From an uncultured Bacteroidales bacterium (GTDB lineage: Bacteria > Bacteroidota > Bacteroidia > Bacteroidales > ML635J-15): a DNA stretch of 64,000 nt. Position numbers and translations under genes: made by a program. Below, one piece after another: positions 42,106-52,933 of this stretch (position 1 is its first letter; the number at the start of each line of letters is the position of its first letter). The stretch covers positions 124,001-188,000 of the forward strand of contig CAJOIT010000004.1 of the NCBI GenBank assembly GCA_905234755.1. The letters are read 5' to 3'. The notes below the pieces were generated by a model. That model ran no database searches and was not told the origin of the DNA. It saw only the letters and a list, made by a program, of their open reading frames with translations.

Positions 42106-43101
42106 ATGGCAAATATAAGTGCTGCTGACGTAAAGAAACTTAGAGACATAACCGGTGCAGGTATGATGGACTGCAAGAAGGCTTTGACAGAAGCTGACGG
42201 TGATTTCGAAAAGGCAAAGGATCTTATCAGGGAAAGAGGTCTTGCAATCGCTAACAAGCGTGCTGACCGCGAAGCTACCGAAGGTGCTGTTCTCGCTGGC
42301 ACAGCTAAGAACAATACTGTTGGTGTAGTTATCGCATTGAGCTGCGAAACCGACTTCGTTGCTAAGAACGATGATTTCGTAAATCTTGCAAAGGACATCC
42401 TTAAGGTTGCTTGCGACAATCTTCCAGCCGACATCGAAGCTCTCAAGGCTTTACCGCTCAACGGAAAGACTATCGCCGATGCTGTTACCGAAAGAAGCGG
42501 TGTAACTGGCGAAAAGATGGAACTCACTTACTACAATAAGATGGAAGCTCCATACGTTGTTGAATACATCCACAACGGAAACAAGCTTGCTACCGTAATC
42601 GGTCTTAACAAGGTTGTTGACCGTCAGGTTGGTCGTAACGTTGCAATGCAGGTAACTGCAATGAATCCTGTTGCTGTTGATGAAGCTAGCGTTCCTCAGA
42701 AGGTTAAGGACGAAGAATTTTCAATTGCAATCAACAAGACCAAGCTCGAACTCAGCGCAAAGGCAGTTGACGCTGCATTGAAGAAAGCTGGTATCAACCC
42801 GAACCTCGTTGACAGCGATGACCACATCGAAAGCAACATGGCTAAGGGATGGATTACAAAGGAACAGGCTGACGAAGCTCGCAAGATTAGAACCGAAGTA
42901 ACCGAAGCAACTGTTGCTACTATGCCAGAAGCAAAGATCAATGCTATCGCAAACGGTCGTCTGCAGAAGTTCTTCAAGGAATCAACTCTTATGAATCAGG
43001 CATACATTTCCGATTCAAAGATTTCAATCGCTCAGTACTTGGAATCAGTAGAAAAGGGACTCGTTGCAACCGGTTTCGTAAGATTCGGTTTGAAAAATTA
43101 A
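42106..43101 (+). CDS. tsf: Elongation factor Ts
   Basis: Guanine-nucleotide exchange factor for EF-Tu, 331 residues. It shows KKLRDITGAGMMDCKKALTEADGDFEKA (N-terminal UBA-like domain), the core signature VVIALSCETDFVAKNDDF with the TDFV motif that contacts EF-Tu, and the C-terminal FFKESTLMNQAYI. The two core subdomains are complete. Terminated 22 bp after the stop by a strong hairpin. Confidence 0.97.
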   Translation: MANISAADVKKLRDITGAGMMDCKKALTEADGDFEKAKDLIRERGLAIANKRADREATEGAVLAGTAKNNTVGVVIALSCETDFVAKNDDFVNLAKDILKVACDNLPADIEALKALPLNGKTIADAVTERSGVTGEKMELTYYNKMEAPYVVEYIHNGNKLATVIGLNKVVDRQVGRNVAMQVTAMNPVAVDEASVPQKVKDEEFSIAINKTKLELSAKAVDAALKKAGINPNLVDSDDHIESNMAKGWITKEQADEARKIRTEVTEATVATMPEAKINAIANGRLQKFFKESTLMNQAYISDSKISIAQYLESVEKGLVATGFVRFGLKN

Positions 43102-43122
43102 TGTTTCATAATTCTATCAGGC

Positions 43123-43150
43123 AAAGGGCATTCGAAAGGATGCCCTTTGT
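43123..43150 (+). terminator. Terminator after tsf
   Basis: AAAGGGCAT (43123-43131) and ATGCCCTTT (43140-43148) are perfect arms around an 8-base loop, followed by GTTTGTTTTG. Confidence 0.85.
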
Positions 43151-43152
43151 TT

Positions 43153-43326
43153 GTTTTGTATTTTACAGGAAAGACTGTAATTCCGTTTGCAACATCGGGT
43201 GGCAGCTCAATCGAACAAGCATGCAACGATTTGAAAGCAGCATATCCTAAGGCGAACTGGAAGGAAGGCCGACTGCTCAACGATGCCAGCAAGCAAGACA
43301 TTGAGGAATGGGTAAAAAACCTGTAA
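43153..43326 (+). pseudogene. Flavodoxin fragment (C-terminal part only)
   Basis: Reading frame 43162-43326 gives GKTVIPFATSGGSSIEQACN and continues DLKAAYPKANWKEGRLLND, ending EEWVKNL and a stop. This is the C-terminal third of a flavodoxin of the type with the GGS loop and the final IxxW helix. No start codon or N-terminal FMN-binding loop is present; the tsf terminator occupies the place where it should be. The remnant of about 55 codons has no stop codons inside it, so the truncation may be recent. An open frame on the opposite strand is a shadow. Confidence 0.7.
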
Positions 43327-43330
43327 TTCA

Positions 43331-44188
43331 TCAATTGGACAATATTTCATCATGTTTGCTACGATAATATCGCGGCGAACATCCTAAACGAGTTCGTACG
43401 AACTTGGAGAATGCGCTGATGCTTGAGAATTCGAAAGCATGAGCGATTTCTTTTATGGAACGATCCGAGTAGCGCAGTTCGTGGGCAATAGCATCGGTAG
43501 CGTATTCGAGAATCCATGTCAGGGCGTTCTTGCCACTTAACGACTGTACGGCATGCGATAGATATTTGGGCGATACACACAGCATTTTGGCATAGTCGGC
43601 AACAGTTCGCGAGTGAATGCTTTCGGTCGAGAGCAAGTCGATGAACTTGCGGAAAACCAAGTCTTTCTGCTTGGCGATTACGGTGAGCACATTTGTATCG
43701 ATATGCCTGTTTATGATTACACATATTTCATAAAAAACGGTTTCCATCAGCAGAAGCATGATTTCCTTGTAGTAGAAGTCGCGCGGCGAAGCAATTTTCT
43801 CGCGCACTATGGAAAAATAGTCAAGTGCAAGCTTCATTTCCTGCTTATTCATGTGGATAATCGGGTGCGTGCGCGTGTACATCATCAGAGGCCACAGACC
43901 GCGTCCAGACATTATAGTCTTTTCAAACTTCACGTACGACAGAGCAAAGAACAACCCGTCGAAATCATCGTCGAGAGCAACGTCGTCAATCGACAGGTTT
44001 GGCGGAAGTATTACAATGTCGTTTGCCATAGCGGTGTATGTCGTGCCGCCGAGCGAGAAACTTACTTGTCCTGCCGTGCATATTACAGCCGAAACCATGG
44101 TTGTGCGTATGGTCCCTGCTAGAAAAATGTCACCGAAACTATCCTTTATAAGGATGTCGCCATCGTTGTAGTTAATGTTGCGTTCCAT
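43331..44188 (-). CDS. AraC-family transcriptional regulator
   Basis: A 285-residue regulator. The N-terminal part (about 1-150) is a cupin-like sensing domain (GQVSFSLGGTTYTAMANDIVILPP). The C-terminal 100 residues hold two helix-turn-helix motifs, the first at SRTVADYAKMLCVSPKYLSHAVQ, the second at SIKEIAHAFEFSSISAFSKFVRTRLGCSPRYYR, the AraC signature. The open frame extends 40 codons upstream, but a promoter box TATCTTTG at 44193-44200 lies within that extension, so the ATG at 44188 (MERNINYNDGD) is preferred. It is divergent from the acyl-CoA synthetase gene, which it may regulate; this is inference. Confidence 0.92.
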   Translation of the reverse strand: MERNINYNDGDILIKDSFGDIFLAGTIRTTMVSAVICTAGQVSFSLGGTTYTAMANDIVILPPNLSIDDVALDDDFDGLFFALSYVKFEKTIMSGRGLWPLMMYTRTHPIIHMNKQEMKLALDYFSIVREKIASPRDFYYKEIMLLLMETVFYEICVIINRHIDTNVLTVIAKQKDLVFRKFIDLLSTESIHSRTVADYAKMLCVSPKYLSHAVQSLSGKNALTWILEYATDAIAHELRYSDRSIKEIAHAFEFSSISAFSKFVRTRLGCSPRYYRSKHDEILSN

Positions 44189-44192
44189 AGTG

Positions 44193-44200
44193 CAAAGATA
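44193..44200 (-). promoter_or_regulatory. Promoter -7 box of the AraC-family gene
   Basis: The minus strand reads TATCTTTG, 4 bp before the ATG at 44188, which implies a nearly leaderless transcript. The spacing to the divergent gene at 44293 leaves room for an operator. Confidence 0.5.
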
Positions 44201-44292
44201 TAAATTTATCACTAAAAGTTGTCCATTTTTCCTAATAATTTTTTCAGTCGGTTTATTATGTATTATTTCGCGCCGATTTTTAAAAGACGAAT

Positions 44293-45945
44293 ATGGATAA
44301 TTTATCATTTAACAAAAGACTGGAAGAAAGCTTCCGCTTAAACTGGGGAAGGCCAGCACTTTCTAATTATCAAGGCATTACACTTACCTATTCGGATATT
44401 GCAAGACGCATATCAAAATTACATATAGCATTTGAACAGTTCGGTCTGCAAACTGGCGACAAAGTTGCTTTCTGTTCACGCAGCCAAGCCAACTGGGGAG
44501 TCTGCATGTTGTCGGCACTTACCTACGGAGCCGTACCTGTTCCTATTCAGCACGAGTTCAAGCCAGTTGTCATCCAGCAACTTGTAAACCATTCGGAAGC
44601 TCGTGTGCTATTTGTTGACGACGCAGTATGGAAAGACCTCGACATTGCCGAAATGACTGGACTATCGGTAGTTGTAAACATTTCCGACCTGAATTTCCTG
44701 TATGCTGCAAGCGATGAAATAATGCAGATACGCGAACATCTCAACGAATTGTACGGCAAGCGTTATCCCAAGCGTTTCGAGAAGGAAGACATTAAGTATT
44801 ACGAAGATACACCCGACGAACTGGCAATCATCAACTACACTTCGGGAACTTCGGGACAATCGAAAGGCGTTATGATTCCCTACCGTGCCCTATCGAGCAA
44901 TGTCGATTTTGCACATTACGACGCATTGCCACGCTTCGGTCAGGGGTCGAAAGTTGTGTCGATGCTACCGATGGCTCACATGTACGGATTTATGTTCGAA
45001 TTTCTATTCCAGATGACTATGGGTGCACATGTTCATTTCATCACACGAATGCCAACGCCAAATCTCATAATGCAGGCTTTTGCCGACATCCGTCCCGACA
45101 TTATCATTTCGGTGCCGCTGATAATCGAAAAAATATACAAGAACAAGCTAAAACCTATACTCGACAAAAACAAGCTTTTGTTCCGCATTCCTATTGTTGA
45201 CCAGATGCTAGAGAAGAAAATTTGCACCGAACTGACCAACACCTTCGGCAATGCATTCGAGGAAGTAATCATCGGTGGTGCTGCATTCAACAACGAGGTC
45301 GAACGCTTCTTCCGCAAGATAGGCTACCGTTTCACCGTCGGTTACGGCATGACAGAGTGCGCACCTATAATATGTTACGCCCACTGGAACAACACAAAAC
45401 TTTTTTCGTGCGGCAAGGTGGTGCGTAACATGCAGTTGCGTATAGATTCTCCCGACCCAGAGAAGATTGCTGGCGAAGTTCAGGTGAAGGGAGCAAATGT
45501 ATTCCTCGGCTATTACAAGAATGAAGAGGCTACCAAGCAAGTCTTTACCGACGACGGATGGTTCCGAACCGGTGATATGGGTGTTGTCGACAGCGATGGT
45601 TATCTGTATCTGAAAGGTCGTTGCAAGTGTATGATTCTTGGTCCGTCGGGACAGAATATTTATCCAGAAGAACTTGAAAATGTTCTCAACAACCTATCTT
45701 ATGTTACCGAATCGCTGGTAATAGACGACCACGGAGCTCTTACCGCACTTATCTATCCCGACTACCAGCAGGCAGAACAAGACGGAATAAGTGGCGAAGC
45801 ATTGGAAAGAATGATAAGGGACTGGCTGCCTTCGGTAAACAAGGAACTGCCATCGTACGCCTCGATACACAAGATAGAATTTATGCACGAGGACTTCGAA
45901 CGCACGCCAAAACGAAGCATAAAAAGGTATTTGTACCAAAGATAA
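44293..45945 (+). CDS. Long-chain acyl-CoA synthetase (AMP-binding enzyme)
   Basis: An adenylate-forming enzyme of 550 residues, most like FadD-type acyl-CoA ligases. Motifs are YTSGTSGQSKG (phosphate loop, near residue 190), IIGGAAFNNEVERF, YGMTECAP, DGWFRTGDMG and, in the C-terminal domain, the lysine motif RTPKRSIKRYL. The exact acid substrate cannot be read from the sequence. It is transcribed away from an AraC-family gene. Its end is close to the end of the convergent DEAD-box gene (22 bp), with a shared hairpin. Confidence 0.92.
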   Translation: MDNLSFNKRLEESFRLNWGRPALSNYQGITLTYSDIARRISKLHIAFEQFGLQTGDKVAFCSRSQANWGVCMLSALTYGAVPVPIQHEFKPVVIQQLVNHSEARVLFVDDAVWKDLDIAEMTGLSVVVNISDLNFLYAASDEIMQIREHLNELYGKRYPKRFEKEDIKYYEDTPDELAIINYTSGTSGQSKGVMIPYRALSSNVDFAHYDALPRFGQGSKVVSMLPMAHMYGFMFEFLFQMTMGAHVHFITRMPTPNLIMQAFADIRPDIIISVPLIIEKIYKNKLKPILDKNKLLFRIPIVDQMLEKKICTELTNTFGNAFEEVIIGGAAFNNEVERFFRKIGYRFTVGYGMTECAPIICYAHWNNTKLFSCGKVVRNMQLRIDSPDPEKIAGEVQVKGANVFLGYYKNEEATKQVFTDDGWFRTGDMGVVDSDGYLYLKGRCKCMILGPSGQNIYPEELENVLNNLSYVTESLVIDDHGALTALIYPDYQQAEQDGISGEALERMIRDWLPSVNKELPSYASIHKIEFMHEDFERTPKRSIKRYLYQR

Positions 45946-45956
45946 TAAATCAGGTC

Positions 45957-45982
45957 AAGCGCGGGAACTACTTTCCGCGCTT
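45957..45982. terminator. Bidirectional terminator between the ligase and helicase genes
   Basis: AAGCGCGG (45957-45964) and CCGCGCTT (45975-45982) form an 8-bp stem. Transcripts from both sides meet it. The stop codon of the convergent helicase gene (45968-45970) lies in the loop and the last helicase codons lie in the stem. Confidence 0.65.
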
Positions 45983-47269
45983 GCGTTTTGCCTTCGCTTT
46001 CAATCCGCCCGAGTTAACCTTCTTGCGCTTGTCGCTCCTTTCGTGGAATGCACCCCCCGAATTTTTCAACGACGGTGCTTTCAAGTATATCTTGTGCGAA
46101 ACGGTAGGCTTTTCCTCCTCAAGCAACAACGAGGAAACCTCTACTCCATCTGGGATTTCACATTCCGAAATATTTTCTCCAGCAACAGTGCGAACTTCGG
46201 CATATAGATTTTCCTCGTATGGCGCAACCAAAAGCAACGAAACACCATCCTTGTCGGCACGACCAGTACGACCTATCCTATGAATGTAGTCAATCGGATT
46301 CTCAGGAGGTGACATATTAATTACATGCGAAACCTCTGTAAAGTCGATTCCTCGTGCAACAACATCAGTGGCAATCAATATGTTGTATTTACCTTCTTCA
46401 AAATTTTTCACTGCATTGAAACGATAGTTCTGCGACTTGTTGGAATGCGTCACCCCTACCCTTTCCGGAAATTTTGCATCAAGCATATCGAACAGTCTGT
46501 CGGCCTGCTTCTTGTTTTCGGCAAAAATCAACACCTTTGGATATTCATCGGCATCAGCAAGAATTGTTTTCAAGAAATTGACCTTTGTGTTGAAGTTCGG
46601 CAACATATACACGCGCTGCTCAATCTTTTCAACTGGCGTACAACGCCTTGTCACCTCAATGGTTTCCGGATTGCGAAAATGCTTTTGTATAAACGAGGTA
46701 ACCTCATCGGTCAAGGTTGATGAAAACATCATCGACTGACGTTTCTGCGGTAACATCTCTAGAATCTGTTCCAACTGAGGACGAAAGCCCAAATCCAACA
46801 TCTCATCGACCTCATCAATCACAAGTTTCTTAACCGATGGAAAACGCAAAACACCAGTTACGGCAATGTCATATATTCTGCCTGGCGTACCTATCAGCAC
46901 ATCGCAGCCATCGGTATAAATGTTGTCCTTCTGCGTATTGATATTAGCACCACCATAAACGCATTTTATTCGGTAGCTCTTGTATTTTGCAAGTTTCTCA
47001 GCCTCATCACGCACTTGCACGGCTAACTCACGAGTAGGCACAAGAACAAGCACGCGCGGATTCTTCTGCTCCGAAAATTCAAGAGAATTGAAGATAGGCA
47101 GAAGGTAAGCAAAGGTCTTACCAGTTCCTGTCTGCGCCACGCCAACCACATCCGCACCCGATGAAATTTTCGGGAAACACTTTTCCTGAATAGGAGTTGG
47201 TTCCACTATATCAATGTCCTCGAGGGCATTTATTAGTTGTTTTGAAATTCGTAGTTCGTCAAAATTCAT
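45968..47269 (-). CDS. DEAD-box family ATP-dependent RNA helicase (DEVD variant)
   Basis: A 433-residue RNA helicase with the complete motif set: Q motif (EPTPIQEKCF), Walker A AQTGTGKT, PTRELAVQ, GTPGR, motif II as IDEVDEML (DEVD in place of DEAD), motif III as SST rather than SAT, and HRIGRTGR. A basic C-terminal tail (KRKKVNSGGLKAKAKRKRGK) follows, probably for RNA binding. The role in ribosome assembly or mRNA turnover cannot be set from the sequence. The motif II and III changes are conservative and the enzyme is probably active. Confidence 0.93.
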   Translation of the reverse strand: MNFDELRISKQLINALEDIDIVEPTPIQEKCFPKISSGADVVGVAQTGTGKTFAYLLPIFNSLEFSEQKNPRVLVLVPTRELAVQVRDEAEKLAKYKSYRIKCVYGGANINTQKDNIYTDGCDVLIGTPGRIYDIAVTGVLRFPSVKKLVIDEVDEMLDLGFRPQLEQILEMLPQKRQSMMFSSTLTDEVTSFIQKHFRNPETIEVTRRCTPVEKIEQRVYMLPNFNTKVNFLKTILADADEYPKVLIFAENKKQADRLFDMLDAKFPERVGVTHSNKSQNYRFNAVKNFEEGKYNILIATDVVARGIDFTEVSHVINMSPPENPIDYIHRIGRTGRADKDGVSLLLVAPYEENLYAEVRTVAGENISECEIPDGVEVSSLLLEEEKPTVSHKIYLKAPSLKNSGGAFHERSDKRKKVNSGGLKAKAKRKRGK

Positions 47270-47282
47270 GTTGTATTGTTTT

Positions 47283-47312
47283 TGTAGGCACGCAATGCAT
47301 TGCGTGCCTACA
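47283..47312. repeat. 30-bp perfect palindrome (REP-like)
   Basis: TGTAGGCACGCAATG followed directly by its exact reverse complement CATTGCGTGCCTACA, between the helicase gene and ligA. With no loop it folds into a perfect hairpin. It resembles the repetitive palindromes spread by REP-associated transposases, but no such gene and no second copy are in the window. It may also act as the ligA terminator. Confidence 0.6.
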
Positions 47313-47322
47313 GATTAATTTA

Positions 47323-49347
<2,025 letters not shown>

Positions 49348-49382
49348 TATCAATAGTGACTTTCTGCTGCCGATAAAGATAA

Positions 49383-50042
49383 TTATCCTATGTATTTCAT
49401 AATGATGTCAACAATTTGCTCCTCGCTCTTTCCATCGGCGGAGATGACGAGGTCGTAGTTGCGGGTATCGTAACGCGAAAGACCTGTATATTTCTTCACA
49501 TAGTTCTCGCGCATCTTGTCAACTTTTTTGATGGTCTTTACTGCTTCTTCCTCAGTAATCTGTTGCTTTCGCATCACACGCTCGACACGATACGGCATCG
49601 ATGCCTGAATAAAAACATTAAGATGGTTGGGGTGGTCGCGGAAAACATAAAAGCCGCTACGTCCAGCCACCACGCACGATTCCACCTCGGCAATACCTTT
49701 CAATATCTCAGTTTCGGACTCAAACACCTCCTTGCTCGTGGGCTTAACATCGGAGAAATCCATTACAGCAAAGTAGTACATGGCATTCATCTTGCCGTAA
49801 TTGGGTATGCCCAAATCGACACCGAACATAGAGCGTGCGAACTCAGCCCACCAGGCGTGGTTCTGTCCTTTCAGCTTCTCAATCTGATCAATGTTAAGAT
49901 TGTACTTCTTCTCCAAAGCCTCGATGAGAGCCTTGTCGTAAAACGCCACGCCTAGCTTCTCTGCCAGCATACGTCCCACAGTACGACCGCCACTACCCAG
50001 TTCACGGTTGATGGTGACAACGTATTTTTCTTGCTTATTCAT
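49383..50042 (-). CDS. Cytidylate kinase-like protein
   Basis: A 219-residue P-loop protein of the cytidylate-kinase-like family. The Walker A type loop INRELGSGGRTVGRML is at about residues 11-26, followed by the pattern GVAFYDKALIEAL, the core VVAGRSGFYVF, and a lid segment MRKQQITEEEAVKTIKKVDKMRENYVKKYTG. It is diverged from true Cmk, and the family is common in Bacteroidota with unclear substrate. It has its own promoter and faces ligA. Confidence 0.88.
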   Translation of the reverse strand: MNKQEKYVVTINRELGSGGRTVGRMLAEKLGVAFYDKALIEALEKKYNLNIDQIEKLKGQNHAWWAEFARSMFGVDLGIPNYGKMNAMYYFAVMDFSDVKPTSKEVFESETEILKGIAEVESCVVAGRSGFYVFRDHPNHLNVFIQASMPYRVERVMRKQQITEEEAVKTIKKVDKMRENYVKKYTGLSRYDTRNYDLVISADGKSEEQIVDIIMKYIG

Positions 50043-50069
50043 AACCTATTGTATTTTCATTTCGATTTG

Positions 50070-50101
50070 CAAAAATACGCCTATTTTTCGCTTTTTACAA
50101 A
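50070..50101 (-). promoter_or_regulatory. Promoter of the cytidylate kinase-like gene
   Basis: On the minus strand TTTG (50098-50101), 20 bp, TATTTTTG (50070-50077), 27 bp before the ATG at 50042. Confidence 0.65.
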
Positions 50102-50234
50102 ATGTTTGGACCTAGTTTTACGAACAACAGAAACTAACAACAAGCTTGATGACTAAAAAGCGAATATTTACTAATGTTATATAAATTTTCAACCTTTAGC
50201 TCACTGCATAAGCAGTAAATCCAACACAACAAGC

Positions 50235-52922
50235 TTATAGTTCTTTCAATATGTTCAGAAAATCGGTCTTATTATATGCATTCTCACACTTCGTTTTGTC
50301 GAAGACCATAAAATAGCGGAACTTATCATTTCCAGCCTTGTTTTCCCAACACTTGCCGAGTTCTATTTTTTTACGGCTGTCGCTATTGTCACGGTCATCG
50401 CCTTTGGTTTCAAGCAATATTGTTTTTCCGCTTTGGGTATAAATAATGAAATCGGGATAATGATTTATAAATCCGTTGATACAAAATCCGTTGCCTCTTT
50501 CCGGATTACGATGCCAGAAAACAACATTATCAAGGTTGGCTACCGCAGAAATAACTTCGTATTCAAAATTATTTATGTCGCCAAATTCTTCGGTATAAAG
50601 TCCTTTTGAAAGACCGATTGCTGTTTTGTCGGGGAAAATTCTGTCTGGAAATTTGTAGTTGGCTTCGCATTTTATCTGACCTTTATCCAATAGCATTTTG
50701 AAATTTTTCTGCTGATACTCGGCTGTGAGAGAATCTATTTTTCGCTTAAATGCTTGCTCGGTACGAAAATCATTGTTAAACAAATCAACAAGTTCCTCGT
50801 CGTTCAGATTTTTTAGTACATCGGCAATATAATTGCTAATGTGCGGTTCGTGTACTTCATCAAACTTCAATCTTTTTGCAATCTTATCCTTTAGTTGCGT
50901 GCGTTTGCTTTCAATACCATATCCGACAAAAAGTTCGCGTATAACATGCAACTGGCTTTCCTTTATGATGTATTGCTTGGGGACATATTCGTCATCGCTA
51001 CGTTTTTCCAAGTCAATTCTTACAGCCTCGTCAACAGTTCGGGTAAAGTCAATGTTTTTGTCGGCTTTCTCCAACTCAAAACCTTCTGTCAAAATCTTTT
51101 TTGTAAGTTTTATCGTTCCGTTTTCGTTAAATACGCTGACATTTACCTTCTTTACGAATATTGGCAGCTGCATTTGCCCTGCAATTTCCTTGTAATCTTC
51201 TTTTATTGTATAATTCTTCATTTTGCCTGCTATTTCTGACGGTATGCCAGTATCTTCGGTTTCTTTGTTGTCATTTTCATATTCTTCATTTGCTTCATGT
51301 GCCTTGGTTAATATATCATTGGTGGAAGATTGCGGTTCCTCGTCAGAATTGTCATCGTCGCTTGTACTTGCATTGGCTTTTTCCTGCTCGGTTTCCAATT
51401 TTTCTTTCAGTTCCTCAGTGTCAAAATCATTGTCACTGGAATTTTCTTCTTTTGTATTATCGTTGGTATTTGTTTGATTGTCATCGTCAGAAGTTCCAAA
51501 CAAACCAGTCGTCGGCAATGTCTGCGGAGGTGTAAATTCCTTTTCTTCCTGAATAATGCGTGTATCTTTTGACGAAAAACCTGCATTGTTTAGCCCCTTG
51601 ATAACCGACTCTACTGTTTCGCGGAAATTATTGGAAGATGTAAACACATACGAATAATTTAGGAACTCGTCAGCATGTTTGGTAGTGTGTGGCAATCGCA
51701 GTACGCGACCAACAATTTGTTCGACATCGATACGGGAAGTTTTGTTGGCAAGCGATGCCAGAATGTATGCAAACGGGCAGTCCCAGCCTTCTTTTAGTGC
51801 ATTTACCGTAATGATAAAACGGACTTCACATTCTTCGCTCATAAGGTCAATGCCTTTCAGTTCGTCCTTTTCGGCAGTTTTTATTTTTATCCAGTTCTCG
51901 TTAATTCCTGCAGCTACAAGTTTTTCCCTAACTTTTTCAAAAGTCTCGTTGTCCTTGTCGCTTTTGGGCTGCGCCTGAACCAGAACAATCGGCCTTATGT
52001 AGTGACCGCCATTATTCCGTAATGCTTCTGCGCGTTTTTCGAGATTGCTGCGAAGCGTGATTGCATCGTAAAGCACATCAGTTGTCGTGTCGCGATTGTA
52101 TAGAATTACGGGCAATTTGACCATATTGGCATCCTTCAGTTTCTTTGCATCTACGAAACTGATTATGTTGCTTTTCTGCCTTGGTGTTGCAGTAAGGTCT
52201 AGAATAAACGATGGATTTATCTGTTCAAAAAGTTCTATACGCAGTTTTGCCTCAAAGTTGTGGCTCTCGTCGATTATAACTACTGGATTTAGGTGCGCAA
52301 TTGCCTGAATCAGCGATGTCTCATCGGCACCTTCAATCATATTGCTATTGCCAAAAGCTGTCGCGTATGCGGCAAGCGACGAATTTTCACGGAAAACGCG
52401 CCTTCCGTCCTTGTTGTTGGCGGCAAACGACTGTACACTGAGCACAAAAATAGTAAGTTGCTCTGCAATCTGCCCTGGCTGTATGCCTGTTCCCGACAAG
52501 GCTGCTTCCTTATCTACAACTACTACACGGTTGTTGAAGTGGCTGTTGATTCGCTGGCGGTACGGATGCGAAGGGTCGCTCAAATTCTTATAGGTCTGCT
52601 TTAGAATTGAATCACTTGGAACAAACCATGCAACAACCTTAGGTCTTTCGGCTGGCAGATGGTCGAAAATAACCTTGAGCGAATTGGCTGCAATAAATGT
52701 CTTGCCGCCTGCCGTAGGCACCTTGAACATAACTCGCGGTACACCTTTTATTGTATTGTCGTAACTATGAATAAATTGGTTTGTCTCTATGTTGCTGATA
52801 TCTACACCTTTTTTCAACCAAAAGTTTCTGTATGCCTTTCGCAGGTCGTTGTCCTTTGCCAATTGTTCCATGTAGTCGGCAAGGTCGTTGAGCGTATCTT
52901 GCTGGTATTTTTTCAGTTCCAT
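50235..52922 (-). CDS. Type III restriction endonuclease subunit Res
   Basis: The helicase-nuclease subunit of a type III system, 895 residues. Walker A VPTAGGKT is at residues 68-75, the DEAH-type box as DESH at 218-221, and LNALKEGWDCPFAYIL with QIVGRVLRLP are the late helicase motifs. The nuclease site at the C-terminus is PDFIIYTQSGKTILLETKGD (PD then ExK). Residues about 475-590 form an acidic, Asp/Asn/Glu-rich insert not typical of the family core. The gene starts 11 bp after the mod stop. All key motifs are intact, so restriction is probably active. Confidence 0.93.
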   Translation of the reverse strand: MELKKYQQDTLNDLADYMEQLAKDNDLRKAYRNFWLKKGVDISNIETNQFIHSYDNTIKGVPRVMFKVPTAGGKTFIAANSLKVIFDHLPAERPKVVAWFVPSDSILKQTYKNLSDPSHPYRQRINSHFNNRVVVVDKEAALSGTGIQPGQIAEQLTIFVLSVQSFAANNKDGRRVFRENSSLAAYATAFGNSNMIEGADETSLIQAIAHLNPVVIIDESHNFEAKLRIELFEQINPSFILDLTATPRQKSNIISFVDAKKLKDANMVKLPVILYNRDTTTDVLYDAITLRSNLEKRAEALRNNGGHYIRPIVLVQAQPKSDKDNETFEKVREKLVAAGINENWIKIKTAEKDELKGIDLMSEECEVRFIITVNALKEGWDCPFAYILASLANKTSRIDVEQIVGRVLRLPHTTKHADEFLNYSYVFTSSNNFRETVESVIKGLNNAGFSSKDTRIIQEEKEFTPPQTLPTTGLFGTSDDDNQTNTNDNTKEENSSDNDFDTEELKEKLETEQEKANASTSDDDNSDEEPQSSTNDILTKAHEANEEYENDNKETEDTGIPSEIAGKMKNYTIKEDYKEIAGQMQLPIFVKKVNVSVFNENGTIKLTKKILTEGFELEKADKNIDFTRTVDEAVRIDLEKRSDDEYVPKQYIIKESQLHVIRELFVGYGIESKRTQLKDKIAKRLKFDEVHEPHISNYIADVLKNLNDEELVDLFNNDFRTEQAFKRKIDSLTAEYQQKNFKMLLDKGQIKCEANYKFPDRIFPDKTAIGLSKGLYTEEFGDINNFEYEVISAVANLDNVVFWHRNPERGNGFCINGFINHYPDFIIYTQSGKTILLETKGDDRDNSDSRKKIELGKCWENKAGNDKFRYFMVFDKTKCENAYNKTDFLNILKEL

Positions 52923-52933
52923 TGTGCCTAAAT

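Noticed and set aside
43098..43334. 78-codon minus-strand frame between tsf and the AraC-family gene
   Set aside because: It is antisense to the flavodoxin remnant, and the plus-strand reading has clear homology while this one has none.
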